64,000 bases of DNA, taken from the NCBI RefSeq assembly GCF_002218045.2, contig NZ_AP018686.1, positions 62,001-126,000 of the forward strand, in the 5' to 3' direction. Shown piece after piece: positions 56,001 to 63,000 of the stretch. Under the pieces are notes generated by a model. That model searched no databases, was not told the origin of the DNA, and saw only the letters and a list, made by a program, of their open reading frames with translations. Numbering within the stretch: the stretch's first letter is position 1; each line of letters starts with the position of its first letter. The stretch is from Vibrio rumoiensis. GTDB lineage: Bacteria > Pseudomonadota > Gammaproteobacteria > Enterobacterales > Vibrionaceae. A program made the translations under genes and the position numbers.

Positions 56001-57573
56001 CCGTGTGTGGGATTTTACTGATAGGGGAGAAGGGTTGCGTAATACCATTTCTTTGCTTGGTCGAGTAGGAACAGGAAATGGTAGAGTTCATTGGACAGCT
56101 AATTTTGATGAAATTCATGACTTTGAAAATGATATCCGTTTCGAATTTGAAGGGGTTGGTTTTTTAGATGATGCTATTTTTGCACTCACCGTCGATCCTC
56201 TCGGTGCGAATAAGGCAGGGTATAGTACGGATTTAGATAATCTTGCACTGTATGTTAGCAGCCTCAACCAGTACCCACGTAGTCCTCTTAGAAGCCAAAC
56301 GGGTAATCTGACTGCATCGGCGACAGCGGGTAAACTTTTATTTACTCAAAAAGGCTGTGATAGCTGCCATAGTGGTAATTTGTATACCGATAATCAACGT
56401 CATGATGTAGGGACAATTCAAGCTTCATCAGGGCAAGGAAACGGAAGCCAACTTGTTGATGTTGGTTTTGATACGCCGACTTTGATTGCTGTGTGGGCAA
56501 CACCGCCTTACTTTCATAACGGCCAAGCCGCAACCTTAGATGAAGTACTTCAAATCGGTACTCAGCACAGCGTGACAGATTCTAGTGAACGAGCAGATCT
56601 GGTTGCATACTTAGAGCAAATTGAGTACGAAGGGCCAGAAATCGTTGTACCAGAACCACCAATTGAAGCCACGGTTGTTTATCTAAGCGATATGACAGAG
56701 CTTTCATCAATCAATGGATGGGGTGATTTTGAAAAAGATGCTAGTAATGGCGAATCAGCTTCTGGAGATGGCAACACGATTTCTATTGGGGGAACCCAAT
56801 ATCAGAAAGGGCTAGGTGTGCATGCAGAATCTGAAATAGCGTACGATTTGAGTGGCGGGGATTATGAGCAGTTCAGAGCTTTTATTGGCATGGATGATGA
56901 AGTAGGAACCGCTGGCTCTGTTATATTTGAGGTGTGGGTTGATGGTGTATTGAGTTATCAAAGTGGCACCCTGACTGGAGCCGATACCGCTCAATATGTT
57001 TCGATTAATCTCAGTCCAAACAACTATGAATTAAAGTTGGTTGTGAACGGTGCAGGTGATGGCGTGGGGAGTGACCATGCGAGTTGGGGAGACGCAAAGC
57101 TTATTCAATCCGCAGGGCAAAGTTTATATCATTACTTGAGTGATATGACGGCAACAGGAACCGTGCAAAATGGCTGGGGGCCTATGGAGATAGACAGCAG
57201 TAATGGGGAAGAGGGAGCGAATGATGGCAATACAATTAGCATCGGCGGCTCTTTATATAATAAAGGCTTAGGTGTGCATACCAATTCATCAATTACCTAT
57301 ACGCTAATTGCTGGAGAATACGACCAATTTCAAGCAATAATCGGAGTTGATGATGAGGTCGGAAGTAACGGAAGTGTTATCTTTGAAGTTTGGTTGAATG
57401 GTAACCGAATCTATCAGAGTGCGGTTATTACTGGTAGTCAAGCTGGGACAACGATCAATATTCCTATTCCCTCTAATATTACGGAATTAGAACTTATTGT
57501 GGGATCTGCCGGTGATGGAGATGGATACGATCATGCAGATTGGGCTGAAGCAAGGCTACGAGCAGTGAATTAA
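53032..57573 (+). CDS. Secreted multidomain c-type cytochrome/beta-propeller/NPCBM protein, 1513 aa
   Basis: Signal peptide to VRA. Residues ~50-400 look like an LVIVD-type beta-propeller (repeated DxSNLSNxQI or DxTNINNPSI units). ~405-505 is Big_5-like, ~510-590 PKD-like (EYSWDFGDGTAP). ~600-950 is a YVTN-type propeller. Heme-binding CxxCH motifs are CAGCH at ~979 and CDSCH at ~1109, with YFHNGQAATLDEVL and a MauG/peroxidase-like layout. ~1214-1360 and ~1365-1513 are two related NPCBM-like domains (GLGVH, YDHADW or SDHASW). It may oxidise or bind a glycan outside the cell and pass electrons on. It sits after the catabolic operon with its own promoter gap. Confidence 0.75.
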   Translation: MCIIRKRNRRHSISQIVLGLVFLLGLSTSVRAVQGPGLGNLNYSNGEAYTQVSYPLVDDTTGFLPPDYPGSKHYGVNTMTMLNGYMVGIFAPDSGGGPGGWIALDASNPSNLSLVTMVYEPDTSNQYRTGDGLRTAEFREPHSFGLSEGNLIAIQTGKGIEIWDWSNVSNPIRVSKLPISGVNFGDYNNVSWQLFWQAPYLYVARGNAGLTIVDTTNINNPSIVKTIPNSQLGGFNVGPVFVVGNKMFLSSMETTAGFSILNLDDPVNPTLEKSISSLPEKYYASCWDGQYAFFGARSSADKLRIYDTSTNPITLVHDQLSGFQNLYCNLQDNKLFLGNQNDISVLDISNLSNIQILGTGSLNAAGGDTDHGQVFPFGNMVWVGNDHGTGSGLIAHQAGPDNTPPTIVRLSPEMDSTLQPQSSRIGIVFSDSILMESVNSSTFTVTPLGGGSAIDGTYSVNLGFVNFTPNTPLDADTIYVVDLDGIQDFSGNAMPSTSYRFSTGSVVGHDIVLSSSTQVTLGTPITFSASASPLLGGSLEYSWDFGDGTAPTAFSSNGSVSHTYNAPNHWNAIVTVRESGTLTTSKSQQHTVYNPVTTTAPTTASTIVKGSTLVYAVNEDNGTVSAIGQTAPFAKVWEASVGEKPRTLAIAPNGDIWVANQGSDNLKVLSSAGSVLHTIDLPRASQPHGVVFTPDGSVVLVSLQATGEVVKINASDRNILGQVNVGQSARGIAVDSHSSTAFVTRFISPQSHAEVVAVDIGSMSVDLVIPLQKDTTTTDGEDRSRGLPNYLNAITISPDGQYAWVPSIKANVDRGEFNYGDPSKALTFETTLRAITSQINLNTLTEVPALQLDIDDRAQPKAIVFSELGDYVYIALEGQNSIEIRDAYTRERASEIADSGKAPRGLIKVGDLLFVHNFLSRTISVHDLSPFENQGEAIVKLADIFLVSNEKLHPRVLAGKQIFYDASDARMTRDGYISCAGCHADGDSDNRVWDFTDRGEGLRNTISLLGRVGTGNGRVHWTANFDEIHDFENDIRFEFEGVGFLDDAIFALTVDPLGANKAGYSTDLDNLALYVSSLNQYPRSPLRSQTGNLTASATAGKLLFTQKGCDSCHSGNLYTDNQRHDVGTIQASSGQGNGSQLVDVGFDTPTLIAVWATPPYFHNGQAATLDEVLQIGTQHSVTDSSERADLVAYLEQIEYEGPEIVVPEPPIEATVVYLSDMTELSSINGWGDFEKDASNGESASGDGNTISIGGTQYQKGLGVHAESEIAYDLSGGDYEQFRAFIGMDDEVGTAGSVIFEVWVDGVLSYQSGTLTGADTAQYVSINLSPNNYELKLVVNGAGDGVGSDHASWGDAKLIQSAGQSLYHYLSDMTATGTVQNGWGPMEIDSSNGEEGANDGNTISIGGSLYNKGLGVHTNSSITYTLIAGEYDQFQAIIGVDDEVGSNGSVIFEVWLNGNRIYQSAVITGSQAGTTINIPIPSNITELELIVGSAGDGDGYDHADWAEARLRAVN

Positions 57574-57591
57574 ATACACATCAATCACATT

Positions 57592-57625
57592 AGCCCAAAC
57601 AAGTTTATGTTGTTTGGGCTTTTTA
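57592..57625 (+). terminator. Terminator of the 1513-aa protein gene
   Basis: AGCCCAAACA (57592-57601) pairs with TGTTTGGGCT (57611-57620) and ends in TTTTT. Confidence 0.92.
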
Positions 57626-57715
57626 TCGGACTGGAATATGGATGAAAGAATATATAAAAAGATGCTGTATTGATTCGGAAAGAGGATATGTATAACCTGA
57701 TGGTAAGATTAAGTG

Positions 57716-58516
57716 ATGAGTAAACTCATGAATATGAAAAAGACCACCGTTTCAAAAGAGAAAGGCTCAACGATTGAACGTGTCTTGAGAGTAATGTCAT
57801 ACCTCTCTTGTCATGAAGGTGAGTTTACGACAAATGAGCTTGCCGATAAGATGGATTTACCCAAACTCGCGATGGGAAAACTGGTTCATCAATTAAAAGC
57901 GTTGGGTATTTTAAACGAAAATTTAAATAGAAAAATTATTGCTGGGCCTGAGTTTCATCAGTTATCTCTTGAAGTTATACGCAATAGTGTTTTTTCTTCA
58001 CAACGCATAAATATTCTAGAAAAATTAGCTTCTGAAATTGGTGAAACCTGTGGAATATCAGTACCCAATGGCATTGATATGCTGTATCTAGAACGTGTGC
58101 AGACTAATTGGCCTTTGCAAGTTAGTTTACCCGTTGGAAGTTATGTACCAATGACTGCTACGGCATCAGGCAAGTTACACTTAGCCAATTTATCGCAAGA
58201 GGTGAGACAAGTAATTTTAGATAATATCGCTCTAGATGTGTTCACTGAACATACTATTGTCGATAAGCTGGAACTTGAAAAGGAGCTCTCTATTATTGCT
58301 CAGTTAGGCTATGGACGCGATAACAACGAGTTTATTGATGGCATGGCCGCTGTTTCAGTTCCTATTTCATCTAGTGGGTTGCTATTTGGATACTTATTCT
58401 GCCACAGTCCTGTTATCCGACACAGCCTGTCTGATTTAGAAGTGTTTATCCCCAAAATGCAGGAAGCGGCGGATGATATTATGTCAGTCATGCTGAATGA
58501 AGAGCAAAGTAAATAA
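57716..58516 (+). CDS. IclR family transcriptional regulator, copy 1
   Basis: 266 residues from the ATG at 57716, just after a GTG. An N-terminal winged HTH (TIERVLRVMSYLSCHEGEFTTNELADKM, ~20-47) precedes the IclR effector domain (~85-260), with ETCGISVPNGIDMLYLERVQTNWPLQVSLPVGS and TATASGKLHLANL. It is a clear paralogue of the convergent gene at 58521 and ends only 4 bp from it. It likely senses a pathway acid, sugar or lactone. Confidence 0.88.
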   Translation: MSKLMNMKKTTVSKEKGSTIERVLRVMSYLSCHEGEFTTNELADKMDLPKLAMGKLVHQLKALGILNENLNRKIIAGPEFHQLSLEVIRNSVFSSQRINILEKLASEIGETCGISVPNGIDMLYLERVQTNWPLQVSLPVGSYVPMTATASGKLHLANLSQEVRQVILDNIALDVFTEHTIVDKLELEKELSIIAQLGYGRDNNEFIDGMAAVSVPISSSGLLFGYLFCHSPVIRHSLSDLEVFIPKMQEAADDIMSVMLNEEQSK

Positions 58517-58520
58517 ATCG

Positions 58521-59291
58521 CTAAATAGTTAAATGTTGCTGCAATTTTGTACGCGTTTGCTCTAGAACCGGTAAGAAGGTCAGCAACTCATCTAGACTCT
58601 TTCGAGTTTTTGGACAGTGGCAAAATAAAGATGCCAGAAATTTACCCTCAGAGGAGTAGATAGGAACTGCTATTGCAACAAGTCCATCGATAAATTCTTC
58701 GTTATCAACACTATATTGACGTTGTCTGATTTTCTTAAATTCAGCTTCTAGGCTGATTTTATCTGTTTGTGTGTTTTTAGCATAACGCTGTAGAGGTAAT
58801 TGGTTTAATAGCTTATTACGTTGTGCTTTTGCTAGTGAGCTTAAAAATAACTTACCACTTGCGGTAGCCCAAATTGGAGGCTTCATTCCTAAAGGCAGTA
58901 TTATTTTTAGTGGCCAATTGGTTTGGATACGCTCGTGGTATACCATTTCATTTCCATCAGGCAGGGCAAGGCCACAAGTTTCTTCTACGCGCCTTGATAG
59001 ACCATGCAATATGGCCTGTACACAAGCTCGTTTTTCATTATAACTATGTATATTTAAAGCAATGCGTTTCAGTTCTGTGCCGGGATATATATTGCCTCGA
59101 TTATCAGTAGAGAGAAAATGCTCTTCATCAAGTTGCTGGGCTAAACGATGATACGTCGGTTTAGGAATTTTGGAATGAAAAATAAGATCCGGCAGTGAAA
59201 TGGGATGCTGCTGTTGTGCCGTTTGAGTCACTATTTCTACAACACGGCTAACGGCGTTAGCTTTACTTTCCATGTTGGCTTTGTTATCCAT
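58521..59291 (-). CDS. IclR family transcriptional regulator, copy 2
   Basis: 256 residues with the same layout as the convergent copy: HTH (ISLPDLIFHSKIPKPTYHRLAQQLDEE, ~35-60) and effector domain with ETCGLALPDGNEMVYHERIQTNWPLKIILP and WATASGKLFLSSL. It follows the SMP-30 gene on the same strand by 62 bp and may be co-transcribed. A TTTGAT-N12-ATCAAA dyad sits just upstream of its start. Confidence 0.88.
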   Translation of the reverse strand: MDNKANMESKANAVSRVVEIVTQTAQQQHPISLPDLIFHSKIPKPTYHRLAQQLDEEHFLSTDNRGNIYPGTELKRIALNIHSYNEKRACVQAILHGLSRRVEETCGLALPDGNEMVYHERIQTNWPLKIILPLGMKPPIWATASGKLFLSSLAKAQRNKLLNQLPLQRYAKNTQTDKISLEAEFKKIRQRQYSVDNEEFIDGLVAIAVPIYSSEGKFLASLFCHCPKTRKSLDELLTFLPVLEQTRTKLQQHLTI

Positions 59292-59317
59292 ATTGATACC
59301 TGTTATCCCTGAATTTT

Positions 59318-59341
59318 TTTGATTATATCTTGTATATCAAA
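59318..59341. promoter_or_regulatory. Dyad upstream of the second IclR gene
   Basis: TTTGAT (59318-59323) and ATCAAA (59336-59341) form a 24-bp dyad with partly symmetric ATAT inside, 27-50 bp before the start codon. Candidate auto-operator. Confidence 0.4.
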
Positions 59342-59353
59342 TAGCTAAAAGTG

Positions 59354-60238
59354 CTAGCCTGGGAAGATGTGCTCAACCTTACCTAAAAATGGTGCTGGCA
59401 TAACCAATGTACTTCCAGAAAGTGGTTGTTCACCTCTAGCTTGGTCGGTCATTCCATACCAAGCGGTGGTAATAAATAACGAATTTAAATTTTCTCCACC
59501 AAATGTACAGCGTGTGGCATGCTGTACTGGCAAGTCAATCACATCTAAGCGTTGACCTAGTGGGTTGTAAATACTGATACAACCCTTATTCCAATGGCAT
59601 ACATGTATGTTTCCCATACTATCGGTTGTGAGCCCATCGGGTAAGCCTTGCTGCTCTTCAAATTGAATGAAAACCCTTTTATTTATTACGACTGACCAAT
59701 CATTGTTCATTTGTAATTCTATAACTTGGCCTCTAAACATGTTTGATATATATGCACGCTTGAGCTTTGCATTGAATGCGATTCCGTTGGCCACGGCATA
59801 ATTATCATCCAATTGAGTTAGAGTGTGTGTCTTGGCCTGATAGCGATAAATACAGCCATCAGGTCGATCTAGTTGCTGCTCATTCATAGTGCCAAACCAA
59901 AGATCACCATTGGGACAATTTACCGCGTCATTAAGTCTAATATGCTCTATACCCTCAGTGGGGTCGAGGATAAATTCAAAGTTTTTAAAGTTAAAATTAC
60001 ATCGATATAATCCGGTTTTGGTTGCTGCTAGCCAGTCTGAATTTTGTGTTGGCGCAATAGCAGTGACTGCAACTGGTACCTTTATTCGTTGATGATGTTG
60101 GCTTGGGAAAGAATATTGATGAATATGAAAACTTTCGGTATCTACCCAAAAAAGCGATTGGTGAGAAGCTAACCAAATAGGAGATTCACCAATTTCAGAT
60201 AATAGGTGAGTGGCAAAGGGAATAGTTCGATATAGCAT
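59354..60238 (-). CDS. SMP-30/gluconolactonase family protein
   Basis: 294 residues of the SMP-30/regucalcin beta-propeller fold. Metal-site clues: ESPIW near the start (Glu ~17), RLNDAVNCPNGDLWFGTM (Asn ~102) and DGLTTDSMGNIHVCHW (Asp ~202). It hydrolyses a sugar lactone such as an oxidised aldose would give, which suits an operon with sugar dehydrogenases. It is the last gene inside the island, in the orientation of the second IclR gene. Confidence 0.87.
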   Translation of the reverse strand: MLYRTIPFATHLLSEIGESPIWLASHQSLFWVDTESFHIHQYSFPSQHHQRIKVPVAVTAIAPTQNSDWLAATKTGLYRCNFNFKNFEFILDPTEGIEHIRLNDAVNCPNGDLWFGTMNEQQLDRPDGCIYRYQAKTHTLTQLDDNYAVANGIAFNAKLKRAYISNMFRGQVIELQMNNDWSVVINKRVFIQFEEQQGLPDGLTTDSMGNIHVCHWNKGCISIYNPLGQRLDVIDLPVQHATRCTFGGENLNSLFITTAWYGMTDQARGEQPLSGSTLVMPAPFLGKVEHIFPG

Positions 60239-60301
60239 TTAATCTCTCATATAAAGACATTTGTTATCAATATAGGAGTTAATTGAGGTTTTAACGAATA
60301 T

Positions 60302-60769
60302 TTATGTGATTATTTTTTCCATTTTATAATTAATAAACGACTGGCCACGGAGTGAAACGGATTGCGGCTCTTTAACGACAAACCCAGCATGCTCAAAAAA
60401 GGGTTTTGCCGTTACACTGACGTTGGCATATAAACGAGTTAAATGCTGTTTTTTGGCTTGGATGTGAATATGGCTCATTAATGCCCGGCCTACACCACAG
60501 CCCTGATATTGATGATGACAGAAAAAGTGATCAATCAGCCCATCAGGTTGTAAATCGGCGTACCCGACAATCTTGTGATTAATTTCTGCAATATAAGGGC
60601 AGAGTTGGTTGAGATGAGCAATCCAATCTTTCATATTGATGTCTTCAGATGCCCAAGCTTCCACCTGCGCTTGAGTGTAATCTTGAAGATTCACTTGGCG
60701 GATGGTATTGAAAAATAAGTGCCAGAGGGTTTGTGCGTCCTCTGGCTGGTAGGTGCGTATCTTAATCAT
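60302..60769 (-). CDS. GNAT acetyltransferase, split at its 3' end by the island
   Basis: 155 residues. IRTYQPEDAQTLWHLFFNTI at the start, HHQYQGCGVGRALMSHIH (~85-102) as acetyl-CoA loop, and FFEHAGFVVKEPQSVSLRG near the end are typical of the ElaA/PhnO-like group. The last ~15 codons lie in the 50-bp repeat; the terminal IIT differs from ILS in the left remnant. It overlaps the preceding gene by 4 bp (ATGA). The protein remains intact. Confidence 0.88.
   Translation of the reverse strand: MIKIRTYQPEDAQTLWHLFFNTIRQVNLQDYTQAQVEAWASEDINMKDWIAHLNQLCPYIAEINHKIVGYADLQPDGLIDHFFCHHQYQGCGVGRALMSHIHIQAKKQHLTRLYANVSVTAKPFFEHAGFVVKEPQSVSLRGQSFINYKMEKIIT
60312..60361. repeat. 50-bp direct repeat, right copy (att-like)
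   Basis: Identical to 39653-39702. Lies in the functional GNAT gene's last codons and marks the right edge of the island. Confidence 0.9.
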
Positions 60770-61176
60770 TCAAATTCCTGAAAATGAAACCTTGCCACTC
60801 TTGCTTCGGCCATGGTGCAGTGGGTGGCTTCCATTAGCTCATTTAACGTGATATCTGGATGGTATTGGATTAGTGAGGCGAGTTGAGCAGCTTTGGATTG
60901 GGGTTTGTCATTCTGCGCCAGTAAACCCGCTTGCAGTTTGCTGATGAGGTAATCCATGGTTTCATCTTGCTCGGTTTGTATGCGGCTGAGCAACAGCGTC
61001 AAGTTTGCTGTGGTGCCGGTGAGCTGCCAATTACGTGAGCGACGAATACGTTTCAGTTCGCAGTGATGATCGAGGGCGATCGCTTTGGCGCGCTTGCAAG
61101 TCTCTCCACCAATTCGGTGTATTAATGAAGGAAGGGCAATACAGGGAAGGGTGGGTTGAGTTTTCTTATTCGCCAT
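60766..61176 (-). CDS. Ribosome-recycling-factor-like (RRF_GI) family protein
   Basis: 136 residues, basic. CIALPSLIHRIGGETCKRAKAIALDHHCELKRIRRSRNWQLTG is the hallmark as I remember it from Vibrio proteins labelled ribosome recycling factor family, although it is not true Frr (185 residues). The C-terminal part (LNELMEATHCTMAEARVARF, ~110-130) looks like an HTH. It overlaps soxR by 11 bp and the next GNAT by 4 bp. I regard its function as unknown. Confidence 0.65.
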   Translation of the reverse strand: MANKKTQPTLPCIALPSLIHRIGGETCKRAKAIALDHHCELKRIRRSRNWQLTGTTANLTLLLSRIQTEQDETMDYLISKLQAGLLAQNDKPQSKAAQLASLIQYHPDITLNELMEATHCTMAEARVARFHFQEFE

Positions 61177-61627
61177 TAGTGTCGCTTTGTTTGTTCGTTG
61201 AAATCATGCTGAGTTTGGCCCCTGCTAGGTTAATCGGTTTGCTGTCTTGCGGGTTATATAGAGCACAGCTATCAAGAGATAAGCAACCGCAGTTAATGCA
61301 ACTGCCGAGTTGTGTTTGTAATGCCTGTAAGCTTTGGATCTTTTGAGTGAGCTGCTGTTGCCAATGTTGAGCAAGGATTTCCCATTCTTCTTTTTTTGGC
61401 GCTCTATGCTTGGGAAGGCAAGCCAATTGTTCGGCAATGTCTTGCAAGGTGAGCCCTACGTTTTGCGCCGCTTTAATGACCGCGATACGACGAAGAATTT
61501 GCCGAGGATAACGACGTTGATTACCCGCATTTCGGCTACTGTAAATTAACCCTTTCTGTTCATAAAAATGTAAGGTTGCGACGCTTATCCCTGCTCTTTT
61601 GGCAACTTGCCCAACGCTCATATCCAT
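61166..61627 (-). CDS. soxR: Redox-sensitive activator SoxR
   Basis: 153 residues of the MerR fold. HTH SVGQVAKRAGISVATLHFYEQKGLI (~4-28), a dimerisation helix (~80-115), and the [2Fe-2S] site CINCGCLSLDSC (~119-130) that is diagnostic of SoxR. It senses redox-cycling drugs and superoxide. A soxbox-like dyad lies ~31 bp upstream. It is the first gene of an overlapping operon that originally also held both GNAT genes. Confidence 0.93.
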   Translation of the reverse strand: MDMSVGQVAKRAGISVATLHFYEQKGLIYSSRNAGNQRRYPRQILRRIAVIKAAQNVGLTLQDIAEQLACLPKHRAPKKEEWEILAQHWQQQLTQKIQSLQALQTQLGSCINCGCLSLDSCALYNPQDSKPINLAGAKLSMISTNKQSDTNGE

Positions 61628-61657
61628 ATTTATTACCCTTCATTGGTGCCTGCTGGA

Positions 61658-61679
61658 AACCTCAGTTTAACTTAAGGTT
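61658..61679 (-). promoter_or_regulatory. SoxR-box-like dyad upstream of soxR
   Basis: CCTCAGTTTAACTTAAGG differs by three bases from the known soxbox CCTCAAGTTAACTTGAGG and is flanked by AA/TT extending the symmetry. It indicates autoregulation of the soxR operon. Confidence 0.7.
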
Positions 61680-61696
61680 TATTTAAACGCATGCTT

Positions 61697-61963
61697 TATA
61701 CCCAAGTGACTTCAAGATGCAGAATTCAGAGCTATCATCCAAACCTTTAGGCAAGGAAGATTGGCGAAGGAATGTAGGCACCTTTCAAACCAATCTGACG
61801 CGGCATAAAGGTTTGAATGAAGCTCCCGAAGGGTAAGTTAAAACAAGCTTTATGCCGCGTTAAATTGACCAGAGATAGAATCACTATGATCATATTCAAT
61901 TTGCCTTGCCTAAAGCTTGTTTTATTCTTGCTGAAATTCATATCTTGAAGTTACTTGGGTATA
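61697..61963. mobile_element. 267-bp MITE-like element with 21/22-bp terminal inverted repeats
   Basis: The ends read TATACCCAAGTGACTTCAAGAT and, inverted, TATACCCAAGTAACTTCAAGAT, so 21 of 22 bases agree. No coding gene is credible inside; a 64-codon minus-strand frame looks like chance. The ends resemble a repeat common in Vibrio genomes. The right end overlaps the end of the LysR gene. No clear target duplication is seen. Confidence 0.75.
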
Positions 61964-62841
61964 GTCATGTAGGTTTTTAACGCTTGGTTAAACACGTTGA
62001 TTTTTTGCTGTAAGTATTTTCGATGGCTATATACCGCGTTCACTGGGTAGGCCCCAAAATCAAAATCAGGCAGAAGGGTTTGTAAACCTCCGGATTCAAT
62101 AAAGGGATCGACGGCAAAATCAGGGCTAATGGTAAAGACATTGGCATGAACGGCCAGATAAGCGGATGCCAACGCATTGTTAACCGAGATAGTCGGTTGG
62201 ATGGTAAAGCGAAAAGTTTCACCGTTTTTGTAGCATTGTCTCAGTTTTGGGCCCTTATGGTTACTGTCATACACCGCGGGAAGCTTGGAAAGATCTTGCG
62301 GAATGAGAGGCTCACCGAAATGCTTGATAAAGGCCGTAGAGGCGCACACTTTGAGTGACATGTGGCCAACGGGCACTGCAATTAGATCTGAATCGGCTAA
62401 ATGACCAATACGAATCGCTAAGTCGTAACCTTCTGAGACAAGGTCAACAAAGCGATCATTTAACACCACATCGATATTAATATCCGGGTGTTGTTGAATA
62501 AATTGCGCAATAAATGGCATTAAAACACATTCACCAAAGGTCGTTGGGGCGCTAATTCGTAACCGTCCGGCAATTTGTTGTTGGTCGGTGCGTAATCCAA
62601 CTTCTACCATCGAAATATCATCTAATATTCGCTTGGCTTGTTCGTAATACGCCTTGCCTGCGTCGGTAAGTTGCAGCCCGCGAGTCGAGCGGTGAATCAA
62701 CCTAACTTCTAATAAATTTTCAAGCTGAGTGATGTGAGTGCTCATTAACGCTTTGGTTTTTCCAAGATGCTGCGCTGCGGCGGTGTATGAGCCTTTTTCG
62801 GCCACATGGACGAAGCTATTCATTAAGTTAAGTTTATCCAT
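61951..62841 (-). CDS. LysR family regulator, 3' end formed by the MITE
   Basis: 296 residues with an HTH (NSFVHVAEKGSYTAAAQHLGKTKALMSTHITQLENLLEVRL, ~8-48) and effector domain (~88-290). The final codons TIPK and the stop TAA lie in the terminal repeat of the MITE-like element, so the native C-terminus was replaced, probably only by a few residues as the length is normal. It is divergent from the DODA-type dioxygenase gene, which it likely controls. Confidence 0.9.
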   Translation of the reverse strand: MDKLNLMNSFVHVAEKGSYTAAAQHLGKTKALMSTHITQLENLLEVRLIHRSTRGLQLTDAGKAYYEQAKRILDDISMVEVGLRTDQQQIAGRLRISAPTTFGECVLMPFIAQFIQQHPDINIDVVLNDRFVDLVSEGYDLAIRIGHLADSDLIAVPVGHMSLKVCASTAFIKHFGEPLIPQDLSKLPAVYDSNHKGPKLRQCYKNGETFRFTIQPTISVNNALASAYLAVHANVFTISPDFAVDPFIESGGLQTLLPDFDFGAYPVNAVYSHRKYLQQKINVFNQALKTYMTIPK

Positions 62842-63000
62842 GTTTCCTACATCCTGCGATTTTACTGTAAAAAATTATTGAACAATGTGTTTATTATTAG
62901 CTGTATTGTCAATTAAACGCAAGTGACGCAAACTCTATTTCATCCAGTCGGGAATGCTCAAAGTGAGTGATCCCTTAACATGTTTGTGAAAGGAGAGAGT

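Larger units (their letters stand above)
39703..60311. mobile_element. Putative 20.6-kb catabolic genomic island
   Basis: The segment is bounded by identical 50-bp direct repeats derived from one GNAT gene end and holds only carbohydrate-catabolic genes, regulators and a secreted protein. Excision across the repeats would restore GNAT with its stop overlapping the next GNAT start. No integrase or transposase gene is present, so it may be a relic, mobilised in trans, or acquired by recombination. Confidence 0.65.

Noticed and set aside
39703..60311. Integrase or transposase gene for the island
   Set aside because: All large frames in the segment fit catabolic, regulatory or secreted proteins; none shows a recombinase motif.
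61747..61941. A 64-codon minus-strand frame inside the MITE-like element
   Set aside because: No recognisable domain or clear ribosome site; the element interior is non-coding in appearance.
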